Positions 1 to 5,036 of a DNA stretch of 8,942 nt are shown one piece after another. A program made the position numbers and the translations under genes. Positions within the stretch are counted from its first letter, which is position 1, and every line of letters starts with the position of its first letter. Where the stretch lies: assembly GCA_964639275.1 (NCBI GenBank), contig CAZXCQ010000260.1:1-8942 (forward strand), read 5' to 3'. This stretch comes from CAZXCQ01 sp964639275. Its GTDB lineage: Bacteria; Desulfobacterota; DSM-4660; Desulfatiglandales; Desulfatiglandaceae. The notes below the pieces were generated by a model. That model ran no database searches, was not told the DNA's origin, and saw nothing but the letters and a program-made list of their open reading frames with translations.

Positions 1-153
1 AAAAAGGGAACATATTGCCAAAATCGGTGACAGAACTTTTGAGACAACACACTAGAAATCATGCGTTCGAGGCTTCGTGTGGAATGGTCGCCGATCACTT
101 CCTAAATAAAACGTTTGCCGAGACCTCATTTTACATGCCACTGTTCCTCTTCA
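1..153. other. gene-free left flank, downstream of the lipoprotein gene
   Basis: I see no convincing coding region here on either strand. The plus-strand frame that crosses it has no ribosome binding site and runs into the antisense of the SUMF1-like gene. The 9-mer TGACAGAAC at 28-36 recurs in the arms of both hairpins (160-168 and 2546-2554), so this stretch may hold an eroded relative of that repeat or the edge of another element. If the adjacent gene is a DGR target, this is the side on which an accessory gene, template repeat and reverse transcriptase would usually follow, but none of them begins inside the window. Confidence 0.4.
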
Positions 154-211
154 GGATTGTGACAGAACCACGCCACCGGCTATCGCACGGTGCGTGGTTC
201 TCTCACAATCC
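154..211 (-). repeat. 58-nt hairpin just downstream of the first SUMF1-like gene (DGR-hairpin candidate)
   Basis: A long imperfect inverted repeat. The outer arms are GGATTGTGA (154-162) and TCACAATCC (203-211). After one mismatched pair, the inner arms pair GAACCACG...ACCG with CGGTGCGTGGTTC around a 9-nt loop, with one bulged base. There is no T-tract on the minus-strand side, so it does not look like a simple intrinsic terminator. The same structure, equal in length and similar in sequence, follows the second SUMF1-like gene at 2540-2597. DGR target genes commonly carry a hairpin just after the variable repeat that promotes retrohoming, and the position fits. The stem here is longer than the short stems usually described, so a terminator or mRNA-stabilising role remains possible. 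Confidence 0.75.
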
Positions 212-212
212 G

Positions 213-242
213 CCCTGCTCACTGACCTGGAGACAGGGCAAG
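213..242 (-). repeat. 30-nt block identical in both SUMF1-like genes (IMH-like position)
   Basis: Reading the minus strand, the block runs from the Leu codon CTT of the C-terminal LALSPGQ through the TGA stop and six further bases (GCAGGG). It is identical to 2598-2627. Identity across the stop codon into non-coding DNA, next to a highly divergent coding segment, is unusual for plain protein conservation. It is the place where a DGR keeps its invariant initiation-of-mutagenic-homing sequence. Calling it an IMH is inference until a template repeat with a matching end is found. Confidence 0.6.
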
Positions 243-350
243 CCGGAACCCGCCGTAGCTGATCCGGCCGGCCGGGCCGCTCCTGCCGCGGTAGGCAGAA
301 CGGCAGAACCCGGCGCCGCTGCTCCAGCCGCCGCCGCGAAGGACCCGGTA
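219..350 (-). other. variable segment VR1 (putative DGR variable repeat)
   Basis: The last 44 codons including the stop (residues 385-427). Aligned without gaps to the paralogue's end (2604-2735), 15 codons encode different residues: 385, 392, 394, 396, 398, 399, 404, 406, 408, 409, 412 and 414-417. Of these, 14 end in C here (TAC, GGC, AGC, TTC, ATC) and 12 end in C in both genes. The framework RVLRGG.W, CRSA.R.R, PA.R, GFRLALSPGQ is unchanged. Randomised AAC codons give exactly NNC codons and can never produce a stop. Both variable and framework positions match the C-type-lectin-fold ends known from DGR targets. No template repeat is in the window, so ordinary diversifying selection on duplicated genes is not excluded. 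Confidence 0.62.
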
Positions 351-1502
351 CGAGCCCGATGATGGCCCTGCAGGATCGGTCACATATCCTGAAGGATAGT
401 CCCCATACCAGTCCTGGCACCACTCCCAGACATTGCCGTGCATATCATACAGGCCCCAGGTATTGGGCTTCTTGTTGCCCACCGCGTGTATGCGGCAACC
501 GTTGTCAAGAATCTTCTTCACATAACTGCCACGATCTGCCTCCCACAATACCTGAGCATTTATCTTCTGGTTTCCAGAATTATTTGCGTACCACGCCATG
601 GCGTCCAGGTCGCCCGCATATGCCCCCGTTGTTCCTGCTCGGCACGCATACTCCCACTCGGCCTCGGTGGGGAGCCGGAACCTGACGCCCGTAACGGCAT
701 TGTTGAGCCGGCGGATAAACTCTTGGGCGTCGTTCCACGAGACCTCCTCCACCGGGCAGTCATCCCCGCAATCCTTAAAATACGACGGGTTCTCGACCAT
801 CACGGCCTTCCAGAGCCCCTGGGTCACCTCGGTCTCCCCCATCCAGAACGGCTTCGTAATCCGCACTCGGTGTTGCGGATGCTCCTCCTTGTACCATTTC
901 GCCCCACCGCCGTACCGCCTATCCACTTCCTCAGGACTCAACCCGCTTCCCATCATAAAGTCCCCTGCAGGTATCCGCACCATCTTGAACGAAACGCCAC
1001 TCACCGTGAAGGTAACGGCATCCCCTTTCTTGCCGGCAAGTGGGGTTATTTCGCTTTTTGCCACAACGCGGAACCGGACGCCTTTGTCAACACCCGAAGG
1101 AAATTCTTCCAGGGCCCGCCAGATGATCTTCTTTCTCCGGCCAGCCACAACCTGCTTCCCTGCATCACCCCAGATCCCTTTGGGGGTCAACCACGTCCGT
1201 CCCTCATCCACACTGATCTCAAAGATCACCTCGTCGCGTTCCCCGGATTTCCCGCCCGCCAGGTTGTAGGTCAGCACCACATCACGGCCCTCCTGGCGAG
1301 CTGCAAGATCGGTGACGCGGAGCGGCCCTCCTGTCGATTCGGCCCCCGCGCTTCCCAAACCCCTGTCGGAACTCACCACGAGCCTCGACGGCTGGGGAAA
1401 CACCCGCGGCCCTCCACAGGACTGAAGAACGACTGGGACTAAACCCAAACATAACAACAGCGCCAAAACAAATCCGGCTGATCGTTTCGCACCCCGCCTC
1501 AT
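219..1502 (-). CDS. SUMF1/FGE-like-domain lipoprotein with a hypervariable C-terminus (putative DGR target)
   Basis: A 427-residue protein, seen as a ligand-binding-type surface protein and not an enzyme. Residues 1-29 form a lipoprotein signal: basic MRRGAKR, a hydrophobic stretch, then LQSC with the lipid-bearing Cys at 29. Residues ~61-150 are a beta-rich domain (EGRDVVLTYNL, EVIFEISVDEGRTW). From ~168 to the end lies the SUMF1/formylglycine-generating-enzyme-like fold (FKMVRIPAGDFMMGS, RLPTEAEWEYACRAGTTG, WGLYDMHGNVWEWCQDWYGDYP, RVLRGG, GFRLAL). The catalytic cysteine loop of true FGE (MCHRSYC in human SUMF1) is shortened and lacks both cysteines, so sulfatase activation is unlikely. Residues ~311-343 hold about 25 residues more than the paralogue at 2604-3689. 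The ATG at 1502 has GGAG seven bases upstream. It is last in the minus-strand cluster. Family and export are well supported; hypervariability is argued in the variable-segment entry. Confidence 0.9.
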   Translation of the reverse strand: MRRGAKRSAGFVLALLLCLGLVPVVLQSCGGPRVFPQPSRLVVSSDRGLGSAGAESTGGPLRVTDLAARQEGRDVVLTYNLAGGKSGERDEVIFEISVDEGRTWLTPKGIWGDAGKQVVAGRRKKIIWRALEEFPSGVDKGVRFRVVAKSEITPLAGKKGDAVTFTVSGVSFKMVRIPAGDFMMGSGLSPEEVDRRYGGGAKWYKEEHPQHRVRITKPFWMGETEVTQGLWKAVMVENPSYFKDCGDDCPVEEVSWNDAQEFIRRLNNAVTGVRFRLPTEAEWEYACRAGTTGAYAGDLDAMAWYANNSGNQKINAQVLWEADRGSYVKKILDNGCRIHAVGNKKPNTWGLYDMHGNVWEWCQDWYGDYPSGYVTDPAGPSSGSYRVLRGGGWSSGAGFCRSAYRGRSGPAGRISYGGFRLALSPGQ

Positions 1503-1608
1503 TGAAGCACTCCATCCATCCTCATCTCTTTGATTTCCTTATACAGAGAATCCATGACATGGCTGTATCCTGTGTATCTTGAATATCCATTGTGGGATCA
1601 CCGAGGGC

Positions 1609-1983
1609 CTATCGGTTCTGCGAAAGGGGTAAGAGATGGCTTCGAATCTTTTTGTCGCCAACTGACAGTATTGCCCCTTTGGTCATTGCACCCGAAAAAC
1701 GATCGATTATTGTCTTACAGAAACGATTTACATTCTCAGGCCGCATGTTGGTTAACCTAAACGTAACTACAGAAGGCAACCTCTCGCCTGAAAACGCTAA
1801 CATCCTCCCGAAGTCAAGATCGTGGGTCAGGATGATTCTTCCCTCGTTCAAGGCCTTATCCATTATCTGAGAGTCGCTTGCCCTGCCCATGCCTTCGTCA
1901 ATCACGTGGACGGCATCATGACCCAGCTTTTTCAGATAAAGTCCGCTCTCAGGAGATATCCCCATATCGAGAAGGAATTTCAT
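1609..1983 (-). CDS. DUF5615 PIN-like toxin of a toxin-antitoxin pair
   Basis: A 124-residue cytoplasmic protein of the DUF5615 (Mut7-C/VapC-like PIN) family, predicted to be an RNase-type toxin. Family hallmarks are MKFLLDMGIS at the start (acidic D6), LGHDAVHVIDEGMG, the DSQIMDKA helix (D37), and RIILTHDLDFG with D55 and D57, the acidic residues expected to bind the catalytic metal. An upstream in-frame ATG at 2049 would add 22 residues inside the preceding gene. ATG 1983 is preferred because the family begins with this MKFLLD-type strand and AGAGGG lies nine bases upstream. The gap to the DUF433 stop is only five bases (TAG-TCTCC-ATG), so translation is probably coupled. Length is normal for the family and no key acidic residue is missing. 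The target RNA is unknown. Confidence 0.87.
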   Translation of the reverse strand: MKFLLDMGISPESGLYLKKLGHDAVHVIDEGMGRASDSQIMDKALNEGRIILTHDLDFGRMLAFSGERLPSVVTFRLTNMRPENVNRFCKTIIDRFSGAMTKGAILSVGDKKIRSHLLPLSQNR

Positions 1984-1988
1984 GGAGA

Positions 1989-2234
1989 CTAACCCTCTGC
2001 CAGGAGATCTATGCGATCCTCGGCCAACCAGGACGCGTAGCGAAGGCACTGAGATATGTCTTCAGGTTCGATGTACGGATAGGCCTTGATTATCTCTTCA
2101 GTGGTCATACCATTTGCCGCCAGATTCAGTATCAGAGAGACCTGCACGCGCATACCCCTGATACAGGGCCTGCCATTCATCACAGTAGGGTCCACAGTGA
2201 TTCGATCAAAAGGCCGCAATGTTGTCATAACCAT
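1989..2234 (-). CDS. DUF433 antitoxin partner
   Basis: An 81-residue DUF433 protein (VapB-like antitoxin), expected to neutralise the DUF5615 product encoded five bases downstream and perhaps to bind its own promoter. The family signature is clear: DRITVDPTVMNGRPCIRGMRV, then LILNLAANGMTTEEIIKAYPYIEPEDI and the final helix CLRYASWLAED. Upstream of the ATG at 2234 is GAGAGGAG followed by AAT. A second ATG two codons in (2228) has the more usual spacing from that site, so the true N-terminus may be MTTLRPFD. A longer frame reaching 2276 lacks a good ribosome site. The antitoxin-first order and near-overlap are typical of type II toxin-antitoxin operons. Function is inferred from family pairing. 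Confidence 0.87.
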   Translation of the reverse strand: MVMTTLRPFDRITVDPTVMNGRPCIRGMRVQVSLILNLAANGMTTEEIIKAYPYIEPEDISQCLRYASWLAEDRIDLLAEG

Positions 2235-2539
2235 ATTCTCCTCTCTCAACATCCTGAACATAACAGCCCAAATCATGCTTATGATGCCTTTATGGGAAAT
2301 TCATGGGTGGTTCAACATGTTGTCTCTATAAGGCCGAAATACACACCAGGGTCAATATTTTCACCAGGTAGAGCCCCGAAACTCTGCGAGAGATAATACC
2401 ACCGCTGGTTGTTAAATAAAAGCCCCTCGGATCTATATGATATCCTGTTATGCCCGCAGAGTGAACAAGGGGAAGGGGAAGCTGGAGCCTGGAAACAAGG
2501 GGAATTACCCGCATCCGAGTTTCGGAGAGTCCTTCTTTG
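2235..2539. other. 305-bp intergenic stretch upstream of the toxin-antitoxin pair
   Basis: No gene supported. It should contain the promoter/operator of the DUF433-DUF5615 pair, but I could not pick a convincing -35/-10 pair. A degenerate single copy of the dispersed 'AGCTGGAGCTTGGGAACAAG' family lies at about 2479-2500 (reading AAGCTGGAGCCTGGAAACAA). It resembles the better copies at 4957-4980 and 6464-6530. Confidence 0.45.
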
Positions 2540-2597
2540 GGATTGTGACAGAACCACGCATCCGGCTACCGCACGGTGCGTGGTCCCCTCACAACCC
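2540..2597 (-). repeat. 58-nt hairpin just downstream of the second SUMF1-like gene
   Basis: Same architecture and length as the hairpin at 154-211. The outer arms are GGATTGTGA (2540-2548) and TCACAACCC (2589-2597), where the single change leaves a G-U pair in RNA. The inner arms are ACCACGCA and TGCGTGGT, then CCG/CGG after one bulged base, around the loop GCTACCGCA. It ends six bases before the stop codon of the gene. Keeping the fold while the sequence drifts suggests the structure matters. Candidate roles are a DGR retrohoming hairpin, a transcript 3'-end stabiliser, or a small palindromic repeat. Confidence 0.75.
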
Positions 2598-2627
2598 CCC
2601 TGCTCACTGACCTGGAGACAGGGCAAG
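2598..2627 (-). repeat. second copy of the 30-nt identical block spanning the stop codon
   Basis: Identical to 213-242, from the CTT codon of LALSPGQ through TGA and GCAGGG. It sits directly between the variable segment and the hairpin, the order expected for a DGR target 3' end. An alternative is recent gene conversion limited to the 3' end. Confidence 0.6.
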
Positions 2628-2735
2628 TCGGAACCCGAGGTTGCCGTCGCGGTCGGCCGGGTCCGCCCTGTGCCGACTTGCCGAACGGCAGTACCTGGCG
2701 AGGCTGCGCCAGCTGCCGCCGCGGAGGACCCGGTC
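2604..2735 (-). other. variable segment VR2 (putative DGR variable repeat)
   Basis: Residues 319-361 plus stop. Variable codons relative to VR1 include GAC, AGC, CGC, CTC, TAC, CAC, GAC, GAC, GAC, GGC, AAC and CTC: 12 of 15 end in C, and one (N350) is still AAC, the presumed template codon. Exceptions are R332 (AGG), S338 (AGT) and A342 (GCG). In the 41 residues just before this segment the paralogues differ at only 6 positions. Within residues 326-351 they differ at 14 of 26. The framework tryptophan, cysteine, arginines and GFRLALSPGQ are retained. Confidence 0.62.
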
Positions 2736-3689
2736 GGACCCCGACGGAGGGCCAGTAGGATCGTTCAGATATCCAGATGGATAATCTCCGTACCAATCCT
2801 GACACCACTCCCAGACATTGCCGTGCATGTCGTAAAGGCCCCAGGCATTCGGTCGCTTTTGCCCTGAACCGTGAGTGCTTCTTCCCGAATTCTTGTCGTA
2901 CCAGCCCATTGCGTCAAGATGTCCGGCATAAGGACCCGTAGTCCCCGCCCTGCAAGCATACTCCCACTCCGCCTCGGTGGGGAGCCGGAACCTGACGCCA
3001 CGAACGGCATTATTGAGCCGCCGGATAAACTCCTGACAATCGTTCCACGAGACGTTCTCCACCGGACAGTCGTCCCCGCAGCTTTTGAAATACGATGGGT
3101 TGTTCCCCGTCACGGCCTTCCAGAGCCCCTGGGTCACCTCGGTCTCCCCCAACCAGAAGTCCTGGCTGATTCGCACCCGGTGCTGCCGTTCGTCGTTATC
3201 GCGTCCCGGTTCATGGGACGGGCTCCCCATCATAAACTCACCCGCAGGAATCCGCACCATTTTGAACGAAACGCCCTTGATCGTAAAGGTCCTTGCCGGT
3301 CCTGGGCCCCCCTCAAGCTCGCTCCTGGTCACCACGCGAAACCGCACATCCTCGTCGAACCCTCTGGGAAATTCCTCCAGGACCGACCACCGGATCTTTT
3401 TTCCACGGCCGGGCCGGACCCCCTTTCCTGCATCCCCCCATGCGCCCTTGGGACTCTTCCAGGTTGTTCCCCCGTCAGTACTCACCTCAAAGATGACCTC
3501 CTCCTTTTTGCTGGGGTCTTCGGCCTCAAGGTCGTAGGTGAGGACCACGTCACGGCCTTCCTGGTAGACCTTCAGGTTTGCCACCCGGCCTCCCGAAGCC
3601 CTGGATTCACCGGGAAGAAATGCAGCAAAAAGTAACGTCAGAGTGCAAAAAAGAATCTTAACCAGCTTGTTCGTCAGCGTCCGGTCCAC
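2604..3689 (-). CDS. secreted SUMF1/FGE-like-domain protein with a hypervariable C-terminus (putative DGR target)
   Basis: A 361-residue paralogue of the lipoprotein at 219-1502. Residues 1-31 are a Sec signal peptide (LVKILFCTLTLLFAAF, likely cut after ESRA), with no lipobox, so this copy should be periplasmic or released. Residues ~35-122 are the same beta-rich domain (YQEGRDVVLTYDL, EEVIFEVSTDGGTTW, KIRWSVLEEFP). Residues ~138-361 are the SUMF1-like fold (FKMVRIPAGEFMMGS, RLPTEAEWEYACRAG, WGLYDMHGNVWEWCQDWYG, RVLRGGSW, GFRLAL). It lacks the FGE active-site cysteine loop, so it is probably a binding protein. The start is GTG at 3689: the preceding in-frame codon is a stop, and AAAGGGGG (3698-3705) lies eight bases upstream. 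The nearby ATG at 3693 is in another frame. It follows the DUF4384 gene after 161 bp, probably in one transcription unit. Confidence 0.9.
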   Translation of the reverse strand: MDRTLTNKLVKILFCTLTLLFAAFLPGESRASGGRVANLKVYQEGRDVVLTYDLEAEDPSKKEEVIFEVSTDGGTTWKSPKGAWGDAGKGVRPGRGKKIRWSVLEEFPRGFDEDVRFRVVTRSELEGGPGPARTFTIKGVSFKMVRIPAGEFMMGSPSHEPGRDNDERQHRVRISQDFWLGETEVTQGLWKAVTGNNPSYFKSCGDDCPVENVSWNDCQEFIRRLNNAVRGVRFRLPTEAEWEYACRAGTTGPYAGHLDAMGWYDKNSGRSTHGSGQKRPNAWGLYDMHGNVWEWCQDWYGDYPSGYLNDPTGPPSGSDRVLRGGSWRSLARYCRSASRHRADPADRDGNLGFRLALSPGQ

Positions 3690-3707
3690 TCATTGAACCC
3701 CCTTTGG

Positions 3708-3735
3708 GATTGAAGATTGACGATTGACGATTGAA
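3708..3735 (-). repeat. 4 x 7-bp tandem repeat upstream of the secreted SUMF1-like gene
   Basis: Four contiguous heptamers on the plus strand: GATTGAA, GATTGAC, GATTGAC, GATTGAA (TTCAATC/GTCAATC on the coding strand). They end three bases before the ribosome binding site at 3698-3705. They could change leader length by slippage, or be a remnant of a dispersed simple repeat. No regulatory role is demonstrated. The rest of the 3690-3850 gap shows nothing recognisable. Confidence 0.8.
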
Positions 3736-3850
3736 AGAGTGGGAAAACAACAACTAACGGGATCAGGAGCCGAAAACATTATCTTCCAGCCATAATAGTG
3801 GATGAGCTGTTTCAAGACTACCAACCGTGATCGCAGGGGGTAGCTGGCCC

Positions 3851-4864
3851 CTACTTACATTCCTCTGAAACCCAGTAACCCAGCACCACATCGCTCCACC
3901 CGTCGGCCTTGTCCAGGACTTTGCTTACGCGCTCGATCTCGCCTGCACGAGCGCCTGAATAGATCCGGTTTTCCGGGACCGGCAAGAACGAAAAATCGAG
4001 GGCATCCTTTGACGCGATGATCTTGAAGGCCTCCTTGCAGGGCTCCCCCGGTTTCAGGGGATGGAGTTCGAGTCGCATTTTGTCGCCCATGGCAGCGGGC
4101 GGAAAAGAGAGCCTTCCGTCCGGAAGGGGTCTGTCCGGGAGGAGGCGGTTGGGGTACAGGATGATCACGGTGCCGTCCGCCTGGAGATTCATGATGTAAA
4201 TGTGGACTCCGGGGCCTGTCTCTATCGTCATGGAGGCCTCAGCAGCAGGCGGGTAGCAGGCGGGATTCCTATTCAGGCATGCCGTGAGGTGTGGTCCCCT
4301 GCTGTGTCCCGGCGTGAGCCCCTCCAGTCGCGATTGGTGGTAGTTGCCAAAGACCCTGCTCTCAAGCCTCACCCACCCCGGTTCAAGGGACTCACGCACC
4401 TCCACGGAACCGATGGCGCTCGGGTCCGGAATCCGCCACGCCTTGAGGTGCAGGACGATGGTGTCTCTTTCCGGGGTCTCTTCTGATTTGACGATATGGT
4501 ACTTCCCCAGGATGACCACCGTGGCCTCCGCGCGGTCGAGCACCTGGCCCAAGGAGCTATTTCTTCCAAAGTTGGCCATATCCTCTTCAAGAGGCCACAG
4601 ATCAAGACGCGGCACCACCCGCACCCCTTCCCTGCTCAGCGCCGCCTCGATCCTGTCTCTTAGCAGGTTCCCAAGTTCTGTGATGTCGCCGCTGGTCCGT
4701 TCATAGACCTTGGTGACACCCACACGATCGGTAGGCCTAATATTTTGTACGAGTTCCAGGACCCCTGATTCAAGTGACTTGCTTGGGGCAGAGGCCTCTC
4801 CGCGATTAACGAAGAGAAACAGGAAGCAGGAGAGCAGAATACATTCAATATATGGGCGGGACAT
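3851..4864 (-). CDS. exported DUF4384-domain protein
   Basis: A 337-residue exported protein. Residues 1-26 are a signal peptide (hydrophobic IECILLSCFLFLFV, probable cleavage after GEASA). Residues ~35-160 (VGVTKVYERTSGDITELGNL, then ATVVILGKYHI) resemble the FlgO/CsgG-type N-terminal module that often precedes DUF4384. Residues ~215-295 are the DUF4384-like part (VHIYIMNLQADGTVIILYPN, FPPAAMGDKMRLELHPLKPG, FKIIASKDALDFSFL). ATG 4864 is chosen over GTG 4876 because AAGGTG, which would otherwise be the GTG start, lies about nine bases ahead of it and GTG 4876 has no ribosome site. DUF4384 domains are frequently fused to or encoded beside caspase-like proteases, and the caspase gene here is immediately upstream (172 bp). 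The biochemical role is unknown; a partner or scaffold for the protease is inference. Confidence 0.82.
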   Translation of the reverse strand: MSRPYIECILLSCFLFLFVNRGEASAPSKSLESGVLELVQNIRPTDRVGVTKVYERTSGDITELGNLLRDRIEAALSREGVRVVPRLDLWPLEEDMANFGRNSSLGQVLDRAEATVVILGKYHIVKSEETPERDTIVLHLKAWRIPDPSAIGSVEVRESLEPGWVRLESRVFGNYHQSRLEGLTPGHSRGPHLTACLNRNPACYPPAAEASMTIETGPGVHIYIMNLQADGTVIILYPNRLLPDRPLPDGRLSFPPAAMGDKMRLELHPLKPGEPCKEAFKIIASKDALDFSFLPVPENRIYSGARAGEIERVSKVLDKADGWSDVVLGYWVSEECK

Positions 4865-4902
4865 CTTGTGTAGCACCTTTATACTCGCATCATGTCATAT
4901 GC

Positions 4903-4980
4903 GTTCCCATACAGGAGCATGGGAACGAGGAGGAAGCTGGGCTTCCTGGCAATTGTGTTCCCAAGCCGGAGCTTGGGAAC
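4903..4980. repeat. pair of GTTCCC...GGGAAC palindromes between the caspase and DUF4384 genes
   Basis: Two 24-nt palindromes. At 4903-4926 the arms are GTTCCCAT/ATGGGAAC around ACAGGAGC. At 4957-4980 they are GTTCCCAAGC/GCTTGGGAAC around CGGA. A smaller palindrome, AGGAAGC-TGG-GCTTCCT, lies between them at 4929-4945. The block from about 4928 to 4984 reappears almost unchanged at 6439-6492. This is a dispersed, non-coding, REP-like family. Located inside a likely operon, the hairpins could affect mRNA processing. Confidence 0.85.
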
Positions 4981-5036
4981 AAGGAGAAAATGAAACCCGG
5001 AACCTCTGAACCCCCTAACCTCTGTCTTTTCGAGGT

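Noticed and set aside
28..36. TGACAGAAC near the left edge as a third copy of the 3' hairpin or an insertion-sequence end
   Set aside because: Only nine bases match and no inverted partner or variable gene end is present. Too short to call.
438..1442. Long plus-strand open frame (334 codons) opposite the lipoprotein gene
   Set aside because: It lies wholly antisense to a gene with clear family motifs, has low-complexity His/Pro-rich translation and no family resemblance. It is a GC-driven shadow; the similar antisense frame at 2871-3635 is rejected for the same reason.
1499..1555. 18-codon minus-strand frame (MDSLYKEIKEMRMDGVLQ) whose stop overlaps the lipoprotein ATG (ATGA)
   Set aside because: The 4-base overlap is suggestive of a coupled leader peptide, but it lacks a good ribosome site and any known homologue I recognise. 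The lipoprotein gene has its own GGAG at proper spacing.
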